In this document: one piece after another, positions 10,241 to 18,243 of the stretch
Layout of the letters: each line of letters starts with the position of its first letter
Numbering within the stretch: the stretch's first letter is position 1
DNA from: Streptomyces sp. NRRL S-37
Lineage (GTDB): Bacteria > Actinomycetota > Actinomycetes > Streptomycetales > Streptomycetaceae
NCBI RefSeq assembly: GCF_000721605.1
Contig: NZ_JOIZ01000003.1
Location: 1-64,000 of the forward strand
Direction of reading: 5' to 3'
DNA: 64,000 nt
Position numbers and translations under genes: made by a program
The notes under the pieces: model-generated
What the model was told of the DNA's origin: nothing
Seen by the model: only the letters and a program-made list of their open reading frames with translations
The model's database searches: none

Positions 10241-11806
10241 ATGCTGATCGGAGTGACCCGGGAGACCAGACCCGGGGAGACCAGGGCCGCGGCCACACCC
10301 GCGACCGTCAGGCAACTGACCGGACTGGGCTACGACGTGGTGATCGAGACCGGGGCGGGGGCGGGCTCGAGCATCACCGACGAGGCGTACGCGCGGGCCG
10401 GTGCCGCGATCGGCACCGGCGAGGAGGCGTGGCGTGCCGACCTGGTCCTCCGGGTGAACGCCCCCGAACTCGTTGAGGTGAAGCGGCTCAAGGAGGGCGC
10501 GACGCTGGTCGCCCCGCTCGCGCCGGCGACCAACGGCGGCCTGCTCGCGGCCTTGGCCGCGCACAAGGTCGACGCCTTCGCGATGGACGCCGTCCCGCGT
10601 ATCTCCCGGGCCCAGTCGCTGGACATCCTCTCCAGCCAGGCCAACATCGCGGGGTACCGTGCGGTGATCGAGGCGGCGCACCACTTCGGCCGGTTCTTCA
10701 CCGGTCAGGTGACCGCGGCGGGCAAGGTGCCCCCGGCCAAGGTGCTCGTCGCCGGCGCCGGCGTGGCGGGTCTGGCGGCGATCGGCACGGCCGCCTCCCT
10801 GGGCGCCGTCGTCCGTGCCACCGATCCACGGCCCGAGGTCGCCGACCAGGTGAAGTCGCTCGGTGGTGTGTATCTGCCGGTGGACGTCGAGACCGAGCAG
10901 TCGACCGACGGGTACGCGAAGGCGACCTCCGAGGCGTACGACCGGCGGGCCGCCGAGATCTACTCCGAACAGGCCGCGGACGTGGACATCATCATCACCA
11001 CGGCCCTGATCCCCGGACGGCCGGCGCCGAGGCTGATCACGGCCGCCGACATCGCCTCCATGAAGCCCGGCAGCGTCGTCGTCGACATGGCGGCCGCCCA
11101 GGGCGGGAACGTGGAGGGAACGGTCAAGGACGAGGTCGTCACCACCGGCAACGGCGTGACGATCATCGGCTACACCGACCTGCCCGCGCGGCTGCCGGCA
11201 CAGTCGTCACAGTTGTACGGCACCAATCTGGTCAACCTGATGAAGCTCCTCACTCCCGCCAAGGACGGCCGGGTCTCCGTCGACCTCGAGGACCCCGTGC
11301 AACGCGGGCTGACCGTGGTCCACCAGGGCGACGTGCTCTGGCCACCGCCCCCGGTACAGGTGTCCGCGGCCCCCGCCGGGGCCACCGCGGCGAAGAAGCC
11401 GGGAAAGGCGGAGGAACCGGGAAAGGCGGAGGAGAAGGCGGTCAGGGCGGAGAAGAAGCTCTCCGCGAGCGCGAAGGCGGCCCTCGTCGGCACCGGTTCA
11501 CTGGCGCTGTTCCTCCTCAACGCCTTCGCCCCCTCGGAGATCACCCAGCACTTCACCGTGCTGGCACTGGCGGTCGTGGTCGGCTTCTACGTGATCGGGC
11601 ACGTGCACCACGCGCTGCACACACCGCTGATGTCGGTCACCAACGCCATCTCGGGGATCGTCGTGGTGGGTGCGCTGCTCCAGCTGACGGGCTCCGACCA
11701 CGTGGTGCTGGTGCTGGCCGGCGTCGCCACGCTGCTCGCCTCGGTCAACATCTTCGGAGGCTTCGCCGTCACCCGCCGCATGCTCTCGATGTTCCGGAAG
11801 GCGTGA
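10241..11806 (+). CDS. pntA: NAD(P) transhydrogenase subunit alpha
   Basis: The 521-residue protein starts [26 protein letters not shown], the usual PntA start. Domain I (about 1-375) binds NAD(H), with a Rossmann loop [19 protein letters not shown] and the [12 protein letters not shown] stretch. A charged Lys/Glu linker (about 385-410) joins four C-terminal membrane helices (about 415-521). It has the full length of the E. coli-type subunit rather than the split PntAA/PntAB form. With PntB it moves hydride between NADH and NADP+ coupled to proton entry at the membrane, supplying NADPH. The pntB gene follows directly. Confidence 0.95.
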   Translation: MLIGVTRETRPGETRAAATPATVRQLTGLGYDVVIETGAGAGSSITDEAYARAGAAIGTGEEAWRADLVLRVNAPELVEVKRLKEGATLVAPLAPATNGGLLAALAAHKVDAFAMDAVPRISRAQSLDILSSQANIAGYRAVIEAAHHFGRFFTGQVTAAGKVPPAKVLVAGAGVAGLAAIGTAASLGAVVRATDPRPEVADQVKSLGGVYLPVDVETEQSTDGYAKATSEAYDRRAAEIYSEQAADVDIIITTALIPGRPAPRLITAADIASMKPGSVVVDMAAAQGGNVEGTVKDEVVTTGNGVTIIGYTDLPARLPAQSSQLYGTNLVNLMKLLTPAKDGRVSVDLEDPVQRGLTVVHQGDVLWPPPPVQVSAAPAGATAAKKPGKAEEPGKAEEKAVRAEKKLSASAKAALVGTGSLALFLLNAFAPSEITQHFTVLALAVVVGFYVIGHVHHALHTPLMSVTNAISGIVVVGALLQLTGSDHVVLVLAGVATLLASVNIFGGFAVTRRMLSMFRKA

Positions 11807-11813
11807 GGTGACC

Positions 11814-13205
11814 ATGGACGTCCTCTCGGTCTCCGGCGCGGCGTACCTGGTCGCCGCCCTCCTGTTCATCCTGTCGCTCGCCGGGCTCTCCCGGCACGAA
11901 ACCGCGTCCCAGGGCTGGGCCTACGGCGTCGCGGGCATGACCCTCGCGCTCGCGGCCACGATCCTGCGGGTCACCGACGCCGGTTCCCTCGTCTCCCTCG
12001 CCGTCCTCGGGTCCGCGGTCGCGGCCGGCGCGGTCGTCGGACTCTGGTGCGCGAGGCGCGTGCGGATGACCGGCATGCCCGAACTGATCGCGCTGCTGCA
12101 CTCCTTCGTCGGTCTCGCCGCGGTGCTGATCGGCTGGAACGGTCACCTGGAGGGGGGTTCGCACACCGACGGCATCCACCACGCCGAGGTCTTCATCGGT
12201 GTCTTCATCGGCGCGGTCACCTTCACCGGCTCCGTCGTCGCCTTCCTGAAGCTCTCGGCACGGATGAAGTCCGCGCCGCTGATGCTGCCGGGCAGGAACG
12301 CCGTCAACATCGGGGCCCTGGCCGGCTTCGTGATCCTCACGGTGTTCTACGTCATCACGCCGTCACTCGGGCTGCTGACAGCGGTCACCGCGCTGGCGCT
12401 GGCCCTCGGCTGGCACCTGGTCGCCTCCATCGGCGGCGGCGACATGCCCGTGGTCGTCTCCATGCTCAACAGTTACTCCGGCTGGGCGGCCGCCGCTTCG
12501 GGATTCCTGCTGGGCAACGACCTCCTGATCGTCACGGGTGCGCTGGTCGGCTCCTCCGGCGCGTATCTCTCGTACATCATGTGCAAGGCGATGAACCGCT
12601 CCTTCGTCTCCGTCATCGCGGGCGGCTTCGGGCTGGAGACGGGCCCGGCGGGTGACAGGGAGTACGGCGAGCACCGTGAGATCTCCGCGGAGGACACCGC
12701 GGAACTCCTCCTGTCCGCCTCGTCCGTCGTCATCACCCCCGGTTACGGCATGGCGGTGGCGCAGGCGCAGTACCCGGTCGCGGAGATGACCCGGCTGCTG
12801 CGCGAGAAGGGCGTCGACGTGCGCTTCGCCGTCCACCCGGTCGCCGGGCGGCTGCCCGGACACATGAACGTCCTGCTGGCCGAGGCGAAGGTGCCGTACG
12901 ACATCGTCCTGGAGATGGACGAGATCAACGACGAACTCGCCGACACGGACGTCGTGCTGGTCATCGGCGCCAACGACACCGTCAACCCGTCGGCGGCCGA
13001 GGACCCGGACTCGCCGATCGCGGGGATGCCGGTGCTGCGGGTGTGGGAGGCGGGGAACGTGGTGGTCTTCAAGCGGTCGATGGCCGCCGGCTACGCCGGC
13101 GTGCAGAACCCGCTGTTCTTCCGGGAGAACTCCCGGATGCTCTTCGGCGACGCCAAGACCCGCGTCGACGAGATCGTGGGCGCGCTGTCCCGGGTGCCGG
13201 TCTGA
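11814..13205 (+). CDS. pntB: NAD(P) transhydrogenase subunit beta
   Basis: The ATG at 11814 has GTGAGGTG immediately upstream, overlapping the pntA stop region; an in-frame GTG at 11808 is a possible alternative start. The 463-residue protein has about eight to nine N-terminal membrane helices (domain II, residues 1 to ~265). The NADP(H)-binding domain III follows (about 285-463), with [43 protein letters not shown] and [14 protein letters not shown], all signature segments of PntB. It completes the proton channel and binds the NADP(H) side of the transhydrogenase. The operon ends in the hairpin at 13216. Confidence 0.95.
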   Translation: MDVLSVSGAAYLVAALLFILSLAGLSRHETASQGWAYGVAGMTLALAATILRVTDAGSLVSLAVLGSAVAAGAVVGLWCARRVRMTGMPELIALLHSFVGLAAVLIGWNGHLEGGSHTDGIHHAEVFIGVFIGAVTFTGSVVAFLKLSARMKSAPLMLPGRNAVNIGALAGFVILTVFYVITPSLGLLTAVTALALALGWHLVASIGGGDMPVVVSMLNSYSGWAAAASGFLLGNDLLIVTGALVGSSGAYLSYIMCKAMNRSFVSVIAGGFGLETGPAGDREYGEHREISAEDTAELLLSASSVVITPGYGMAVAQAQYPVAEMTRLLREKGVDVRFAVHPVAGRLPGHMNVLLAEAKVPYDIVLEMDEINDELADTDVVLVIGANDTVNPSAAEDPDSPIAGMPVLRVWEAGNVVVFKRSMAAGYAGVQNPLFFRENSRMLFGDAKTRVDEIVGALSRVPV

Positions 13206-13215
13206 GCGGGACGGC

Positions 13216-13252
13216 GGTGTGCTGGTGCGGTGATGTACCGCACCGGCACACC
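13216..13252 (+). terminator. pntAB terminator
   Basis: A 16-bp stem with a single G-U-type mismatch (13216-13231 with 13237-13252) and a GATGT loop starts 10 bp after the pntB stop. Confidence 0.75.
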
Positions 13253-13253
13253 T

Positions 13254-13530
13254 GGTGAGGGCGAGGGCGGCCAGAACGTCGACGGCCTCGCGTGTACAGC
13301 GGAAGACGGTCGCGATCCCGATCCGGAAGCCCGGCCGCGAGCTGTGCGCAGGTGTCACCGCACCGCGAGTGGGCCAGAGCGGGCAGAGCCTGTCGCGCGG
13401 CGGGAAGGCGGCGCCCTCGTGTCCCGATCCGCTGCTGCCTGGCCGTCCGTTGCCGGGTCAGGAACCACAAGGTGCGGCTGGACAGATCAATCGAGGACGG
13501 ACTGATCCTTGGTGACGTAGACGGATTCTT
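13254..13530 (-). pseudogene. IS5-type transposase remnant (N-terminal part, frameshifted)
   Basis: Minus-strand translation gives IDLSSRTLWFLTRQRTARQQRIGTRGRRLPAARQALPALAHSRCGDTCAQLAAG, and then, in a second frame, GFRIGIATVFRCTREAVDVLAALAL. Joined, these read as the N-terminal helix-turn-helix part of Streptomyces IS5-family transposases. A frameshift separates the two halves, and the DDE catalytic part is gone because the fragment stops at the pntB terminator. The sequence GGCTTTGTTAGAGTGACTC at 13596-13614 could be the old terminal repeat, but a matching end was not found. The remaining part of 13206-13663 shows no gene. Confidence 0.6.
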
Positions 13531-13663
13531 TCCTTCCCCCTTCGGGCTTGGCCGTTCCCTTGGCGTCATCGGTTTCCGACAGCAGAAGCTCCTCTGGCTT
13601 TGTTAGAGTGACTCATGTGTGATATTCGGCGCGCATGTTCCGGCACGGGGAAGAGGTTTCGGT

Positions 13664-14275
13664 GTGGTCGAGGCGATCCGCGGGAAGGGTGTGCCCGCGT
13701 TGAGTCCCTTACGTCGTGCGGTGCTCAGTTCGGTTGTGTTTGTTCTGAATATGCCCATATGGGGAGCGTCTTTGGTGACCTTCTGGTCCTGGTGGTCAGG
13801 ACCGGGGAGGGCGGTGTCGTGCGGTCCACGTTTCGGCGTGCAGTGCCCGCCGAGTGTGGGCTACGGAGTTGGCGCCATGTGGGTCGCCGTAATCGCCGCA
13901 ATCGTTCTGCTGGTTCTCATGGCGGACCGACCTATGGGGCCCATGCCTTTCTTGCTGATTCCCTTGGTGTTCGGGTTCGGGTTGGGTGGAAGGTTCGTAT
14001 GGGCGGCGGTCTTTTATGCCGAGAATCCGGGAACTCGAATTTTTGTCGCCATTCTCGGCCTTATTTTTCTGTTTATTTTGGGATACTTCTACGGGCGAAC
14101 GCTTGTTCGTGGCGGTGGCGTCGCCGACATCCTTTTCCTCGGGTTGCGCGTGGAGAACAGGATGGCCGTACGGCCCGTGGGGCGGGCGGAGAAGCTGCAG
14201 TGGTCGGTTCTCGTCACCGCCCACGTGGCGGGTGCCGTCGTCGGGCTGGCACTGGGCTGGGCGATGCTGCGGTAG
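13664..14275 (+). CDS. Hypothetical multi-pass membrane protein
   Basis: The GTG at 13664 is preferred because GGGGAAGAGG ends 7 bases upstream; an earlier in-frame GTG at 13619 has no such site. The ~203-residue product has about five hydrophobic segments, beginning AVLSSVVFVLNMPIWGASLVTFW and ending WSVLVTAHVAGAVVGLALGWAML. No known motif is seen. The stretch 14030-14110 is clearly richer in A/T than its neighbours and the codon choice is less biased, which suggests recent acquisition beside the IS5 remnant. Function is unknown. Confidence 0.6.
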   Translation: MVEAIRGKGVPALSPLRRAVLSSVVFVLNMPIWGASLVTFWSWWSGPGRAVSCGPRFGVQCPPSVGYGVGAMWVAVIAAIVLLVLMADRPMGPMPFLLIPLVFGFGLGGRFVWAAVFYAENPGTRIFVAILGLIFLFILGYFYGRTLVRGGGVADILFLGLRVENRMAVRPVGRAEKLQWSVLVTAHVAGAVVGLALGWAMLR

Positions 14276-14345
14276 CCGGGACGGCCATAGCCGCGGTGGT
14301 CGTATGCGCGTCCTGCTTCGCGTGATTGAGGAAAGCGGACGACAG

Positions 14346-14377
14346 CGCCCCGTACCGGACGGGTCCGGTGCGGGGCG
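14346..14377. terminator. Bidirectional terminator between the membrane-protein gene and the DUF397 gene
   Basis: A 15-bp stem with one mismatch (14346-14360 with 14363-14377) lies between two convergent genes. Confidence 0.65.
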
Positions 14378-14387
14378 GGGGTGGAGG

Positions 14388-14576
14388 TCAATGCTGGGCG
14401 GCGTAGGTGACGAAGTCGGTCCACGCGGTGGGGGAGAGGGCGAGTTCGGGGCTCTGCCGGTCCTTGGAGTCCCGGACGTGGACCGCCCGCGTGGCCCGCG
14501 CCACCTCGACGCAGGCGTCGCCGTCGGAACCGCTGTAGCTGCTCTTGAACCAAGCCCGTTCGTCGATGCTGCTCAT
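14388..14576 (-). CDS. DUF397 protein (partner of WhiJ-type regulator)
   Basis: The 62-residue protein reads MSSIDERAWFKSSYSGSDGDACVEVARATRAVHVRDSKDRQSPELALSPTAWTDFVTYAAQH. It has the DUF397 hallmarks: W-x-KSSYS near the start, CVEVA in the middle, VRDSKD and a final W..F. Its ATG overlaps the stop of the upstream regulator by 4 bp, the standard arrangement in Streptomyces WhiJ/AbaA-type loci, where the small protein is thought to bind and modulate the DNA-binding partner during development or antibiotic control. A second pair of the same kind is at 59144-60207. Confidence 0.9.
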   Translation of the reverse strand: MSSIDERAWFKSSYSGSDGDACVEVARATRAVHVRDSKDRQSPELALSPTAWTDFVTYAAQH

Positions 14577-15427
14577 AGCGCTCCTCGCAGTCGCTTCAGC
14601 AGGCTCCTGGAGTCGTCGGAGGTGAGAGCCTGTGAGCGCAGTCTCGCATACCGCTGGAGCATGATGCTGACCTCCTTCGGGTCCAGGATCAGCATCCCGC
14701 CACGCTGTCCCTCCGCGTAGCCGAACCACTTGTTGTCCGGCGACTCAAGGAGCATCAACGGCCCGTCGAAACCGGCGTGGTCCGGCTGATAGGTCGGCAT
14801 GATCTGCAGCTCTACGTTGAACTGCGACGACCTCTCCAGGAGGCTGTCGAGCAACTCCCGCGTCACGTCCGGGCCTCCGGTGCCGCGCTCCAGCAGTGCC
14901 TGCTCGACGATGAAGCTGAACGTGATCGCCGGCCTGCGGTCGAACAGACGCTGACGCTCCAGCCGGGCTGTGACCTGCTCGACCACCTGCTCCTCGTCCT
15001 TCACCGGCGGGACGCTCTCCGTCACCGCCCGCGCGTAGCGTTCCGTCTGCAGCAGGCCGGGAACCACCCGGCAGTCGTACGTCCACAGGGTCACCGCCTG
15101 CGTCTCAAGGCGTGCCCACTGCCGGAACCAACTCGCCAGCCCCGCCTGCCGTGACAGATGCGGCGCGGCCCTGCGCAGCGCGCCGGTGTTGCCGGTCGCC
15201 TCCTCCGCGCGCTCCACGAAGTTCTGGTCCGGCATCCGGCGGCCCAGCTCCACCGAGGCCACCGTGTGCTTCGAGAAGTGGACCAGAGCGGCGAACTCCT
15301 CCCGGCTGAGGCCCGCGTGTTCCCGTAAGGCCTGGACGAACGCGCCGAAGGTGCGCATGCTGTCCGAGGTCCCGGGCTCGACACAACTCCCCGCACCCGC
15401 CCCGCCGTCCGTGTTCTCGTAGGCCAC
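14573..15427 (-). CDS. XRE-family regulator, WhiJ type (HTH + DUF5753)
   Basis: The GTG at 15427 is chosen because GGGAGG lies 9 bases upstream and the N-terminus [12 protein letters not shown] fits. The 284-residue protein has a helix-turn-helix (RTFGAFVQALREHAGLSREEFAALVHFSKHTVASVELGRRMP, about residues 27-70) and a C-terminal DUF5753 domain (SWFRQWARLETQAVTLWTYDCRVVPGLLQTERYARA...FSFIVEQALLERG...LQIMPTYQ). Such proteins are DNA-binding partners of small DUF397 proteins; here the DUF397 gene follows with ATGA overlap. The promoter region is shared, 86% identical, with the orphan copy at 9868-10013. Confidence 0.9.
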   Translation of the reverse strand: MAYENTDGGAGAGSCVEPGTSDSMRTFGAFVQALREHAGLSREEFAALVHFSKHTVASVELGRRMPDQNFVERAEEATGNTGALRRAAPHLSRQAGLASWFRQWARLETQAVTLWTYDCRVVPGLLQTERYARAVTESVPPVKDEEQVVEQVTARLERQRLFDRRPAITFSFIVEQALLERGTGGPDVTRELLDSLLERSSQFNVELQIMPTYQPDHAGFDGPLMLLESPDNKWFGYAEGQRGGMLILDPKEVSIMLQRYARLRSQALTSDDSRSLLKRLRGAL

Positions 15428-15541
15428 CGTCGGCCACCTCCCGCGCACGTGCCACGCCGTACCGTTTCTGACTGAGCTCCATCGTCCCGCCAAGTGATAC
15501 GTACCGTCTACGGAATGTATACGTACGCTGACTCTGCGTAC
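15396..15541 (-). repeat. Copy 2 of the 146-bp dispersed repeat: functional WhiJ-type promoter and start
   Basis: This copy includes the first ~11 codons, the GTG start and ribosome site of the WhiJ-type gene and about 115 bp of upstream DNA ending in the GTACGC-N7-GCGTAC repeat (15523-15541). It aligns without net gaps to 9868-10013. Confidence 0.75.
15523..15541. promoter_or_regulatory. GTACGC-N7-GCGTAC inverted repeat (copy 2), upstream of the WhiJ-type gene
   Basis: Arms GTACGC and GCGTAC flank TGACTCT, about 96 bp upstream of the GTG start and between two divergent genes. It may be the site bound by the WhiJ-type protein or by a global regulator. Confidence 0.5.
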
Positions 15542-15669
15542 ACGGATCATCGTGAGCGAACTGACAGGAATCGCTCCGAACTTGACCTGCCCGGCTGACA
15601 CAGTCGTCACGGGCGGGGAGTTGTCCACAAGGCGGGGCATCCGGCGGGTGTGGCGGCGATGATGGAGCG

Positions 15670-16356
15670 ATGGGGGAAGATCTGATCCGGCCCACCCGCG
15701 GTGGGCGTACGACAGGCAGGCCGGCACTCACGGTGCTGCCGTCGGGGCTGCGCGCGTGGCTCGGGGCGGTCGCGGGTTTCGCCGCGTTGACGGTCGTCGT
15801 GCTCGGGGTTCTGTACGCCGGTGACAGCGGGCCCGGCGAGGTGGACGCGCGGATCCTGGCGGTGGTGGACGGTGTGGGGCCGCCGTGGCGGCAGGTCGCT
15901 CTGGCCGTCGACTTCCTGGGGGAGCCCGTGGGAGCGGCGGTGCTGGTCGGGGCCGCCGTGACGGGCTGCCTGTTGCTCCGGAGTCCTCGCGCGGCGGTGC
16001 TCGTCGTGGCCGGCCCCGGCCTGAGCGTGGGGACGACGACGCTGCTCAAGTCCCTGGTGGGGCGCACCATCCACGGCGACGACAACCTGTCCTACCCGAG
16101 CGGGCACACCGCCTTCCTCACCGCGTTCGTCCTCGTGACGGCGCTGCTGGTGACCGGCCGGCGCGGCCTCGGCGGGCCGGCCGGCACCTCACTCGTCCTC
16201 GCCGCGGCGTCGGCCGCCGGCGCCGCCATGGGCTGGGCGCAGGTCGCCCTGGGCGCGCACTACCCGACCGACGCCCTCGGCGGCTGGTGCACCGCGCTGG
16301 CGGTGACACCGGCGACCGCGTGGCTGGCCGACACCGGCCGGTCCAGGCACCGCTGA
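15670..16356 (+). CDS. PAP2-family membrane phosphatase
   Basis: The 228-residue integral membrane protein carries the three PAP2 motifs: KSLVGRTI (a variant of KxxxxxxRP), SYPSGHTAFLTAF, and GAHYPTDALGG, with hydrophobic helices between them (about residues 30-55, 85-105, 112-128, 148-163, 173-190). The family removes phosphate from lipid phosphates such as phosphatidic acid or undecaprenyl pyrophosphate. It is convergent with, and only 2 bp from, the last gene of the polysaccharide operon, so a role in recycling the lipid carrier of that pathway is possible but not shown. Confidence 0.88.
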   Translation: MGEDLIRPTRGGRTTGRPALTVLPSGLRAWLGAVAGFAALTVVVLGVLYAGDSGPGEVDARILAVVDGVGPPWRQVALAVDFLGEPVGAAVLVGAAVTGCLLLRSPRAAVLVVAGPGLSVGTTTLLKSLVGRTIHGDDNLSYPSGHTAFLTAFVLVTALLVTGRRGLGGPAGTSLVLAAASAAGAAMGWAQVALGAHYPTDALGGWCTALAVTPATAWLADTGRSRHR

Positions 16357-16358
16357 CG

Positions 16359-17690
16359 TCACGCCAGGCGGCGGAAGACCGGCTTCACCGGGCGTCCGCC
16401 CAGCCAGGGGGCCGGGTCGCCCGCGTCCAGCGCCTTGCGGTACACCGCGCACGCCTGGGCCACCACGTCCACGGTGTGCTCGATGTCGGCGTCGTCGAGC
16501 GCGCTGCTCACCACGAACGACGGGGCCAGCACCCCGCCCGCGAGGAGCCGGCGCAGGAACAGGGTGCGGTACGCCTGTGAGGGCCGGCCCTGCTCGTCGA
16601 GGGTGGCGAAGACCAGGTTGCTGGCCCGGCCCCGGACGACGACGTGGTCGCCGACGCCCATGCCGGCCGCGGCCTCGCGCACACCGGCGGCCAGCTTCTC
16701 GCCGAGCGCGTGCAGCCGCGCGGTGACGCCCTCCTCGGCGTAGACGGTCTGCACGGCCATCGCGGCGGCCAGCGCGTGCGTCTCCGCGCCGTGCGTGGTG
16801 GACAGCAGGAACACCCGCTCCCCGGAGTGGCGCAGCCCGCCCCGCTCCATCAGCTCGCGGCGCCCGGCCAGCGCGGAGACGGCGAACCCGTTGCCCAGCG
16901 CCTTGCCGAACGTGGAGAGGTCGGGGACGACGCCGTACAGGCCCTGGGCGCCCGCCTCGGACCAGCGGAAGCCGGTGATCATCTCGTCGAAGACCAGCAC
17001 ACAGCCGTGCCGGTCGGCCAGTTCGCGCAGGCCGGCGAGGTAGCCGGGCGGCGGCTCGGTGTGGCCGGCCGGTTCGAGGACCAGGCAGGCGATCTCGTCC
17101 CGGTACCGGGTGAGCAGCTCCTCCGTGGCGGCCAGGTCCCCGTAGGGGAACGTCACGGTGAGGTCGGTGGTCGCCGCCGGGATGCCGGCCGACATCGGTG
17201 TGGTGCCGATGAACCAGTCGTCGACGGAGAAGAACGGGTGGTCGGCGCAGACGGCCACCCGCGGGCGCCCGGTGGCGGCGCGGGCGAGGCGCACCGCGGC
17301 GGTGGTGGCGTCGGAGCCGTTCTTCGCGAACTTCACCATCTCGGCGGTCGGCACCGTGGCCAGGAAACGTTCCGCGGCGTCGAGTTCGATGACGGACGGC
17401 CGCACGAAGTTGCTGCCGCGGCCGAGTTCGCGTCGCACCGCCTCGGTGACGCGCGGGTGGGCGTGACCGAGGCTGACCGAGCGCAGGCCGGAGCCGTACT
17501 CGATGTAGCGGTTGCCGTCGATGTCCCAGACGTGCGCCCCCTGGCCGTGGCTGATGACCGGGGCCAGGTTCTCGGGATACTGGTCGTCGCCCTTGGCGTA
17601 GGTGTGCGCGCCCCCGGGGACCAGGGCGTGCAGCCGCTCGTTCGCCGCCCGCGACCGGGGGAGGGGGAACTCTTCGTTGTCCACGCTCAC
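16359..17690 (-). CDS. PLP-dependent class III aminotransferase (glutamate-1-semialdehyde aminomutase-like)
   Basis: The 443-residue protein starts at GTG 17690, one base after the stop of the epimerase gene. It has the class III fold signatures: YIEYGSGLRSVSLGHAHPRVTEAV near the start, KFAKNGSDATTAAVRLARA for phosphate binding, VLVFDEMITGFR with the pyridine-binding Asp, and the PLP lysine at 263 in LSTFGKALGNGF. It is closest in style to glutamate-1-semialdehyde aminomutase, but housekeeping hemL lies in haem loci; here it is the last gene of a sugar-polymer operon. A role in making an amino sugar or an amino-acid-like substituent of the polymer is more likely. Confidence 0.85.
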   Translation of the reverse strand: MSVDNEEFPLPRSRAANERLHALVPGGAHTYAKGDDQYPENLAPVISHGQGAHVWDIDGNRYIEYGSGLRSVSLGHAHPRVTEAVRRELGRGSNFVRPSVIELDAAERFLATVPTAEMVKFAKNGSDATTAAVRLARAATGRPRVAVCADHPFFSVDDWFIGTTPMSAGIPAATTDLTVTFPYGDLAATEELLTRYRDEIACLVLEPAGHTEPPPGYLAGLRELADRHGCVLVFDEMITGFRWSEAGAQGLYGVVPDLSTFGKALGNGFAVSALAGRRELMERGGLRHSGERVFLLSTTHGAETHALAAAMAVQTVYAEEGVTARLHALGEKLAAGVREAAAGMGVGDHVVVRGRASNLVFATLDEQGRPSQAYRTLFLRRLLAGGVLAPSFVVSSALDDADIEHTVDVVAQACAVYRKALDAGDPAPWLGGRPVKPVFRRLA

Positions 17691-17691
17691 T

Positions 17692-18243
17692 TCACCTTCC
17701 CCTGTGCTTCAGTGCCTCGGCGAGGCTCGGCGCCTCCCGGTCCCGCCGGGACATGGACGTGACCGGCAGCGGCCAGTCGACGGCGAGCTCCGGGTCGTCG
17801 AAGGCGATCGTCACGTCCTCGGCCGGGTCGTGCGGGCGGTCGATCCGGTACGAGGTGTCGGCGGTGTCGGTCAGCGCCTGGAAGCCGTGCGCGCACCCCG
17901 CCGGGATGTACAGGGTCGTCTGTGTCTCGCCGGACAGTTCGAAGGTGGCCACGCCGCGATACGTCGGCGAGTCGGGCCGCAGGTCCACGACGACGTCGAA
18001 GATCCTTCCGTACGAGCACCGGACGAGTTTCGCCTCGCCGGCGCCGGAGCGCAGGTGCAGGCCGCGCAGCACGCCCCGGACCGAGCGGGACAGGCTGTCC
18101 TGGACGAAGGCGTCCGGGTCGAGGCCCACCGAGCGGACCACGTCGGCGTCGAAGGTGCGGCAGAAGAAGCCGCGCTCGTCGGCGTACGGCGTCGGTTCGA
18201 ACAGGTACGCCCCGGTGATCTCCGGGACTTCGGTCGCCTTCAT
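17692..18243 (-). CDS. dTDP-4-dehydrorhamnose 3,5-epimerase-like protein (RmlC family)
   Basis: The 183-residue cupin protein begins MKATEVPEITGAYLFEPTPYADERGFFCRTFD and carries VLRGLHLRSGAGEAKLVRCSYGRIFDVVVDLR and YIPAGCAHGFQALTDTADTSYRID, the RmlC substrate and His/Asp active-site blocks. RmlC-type enzymes epimerise 4-keto-6-deoxy sugar nucleotides at C3 and/or C5. No rmlA, rmlB or rmlD is present here, while a cytidylyltransferase is, so the substrate could be a CDP-linked ketosugar. The gene overlaps the upstream pyruvyl-transferase gene by 4 bp (ATGA). Confidence 0.88.
   Translation of the reverse strand: MKATEVPEITGAYLFEPTPYADERGFFCRTFDADVVRSVGLDPDAFVQDSLSRSVRGVLRGLHLRSGAGEAKLVRCSYGRIFDVVVDLRPDSPTYRGVATFELSGETQTTLYIPAGCAHGFQALTDTADTSYRIDRPHDPAEDVTIAFDDPELAVDWPLPVTSMSRRDREAPSLAEALKHRGR

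Noticed and set aside
16359..17690. Aminotransferase considered as housekeeping hemL
   Set aside because: It is the last gene of a sugar-polymer operon, away from any haem gene, so only the family, not the gene name, is supported.
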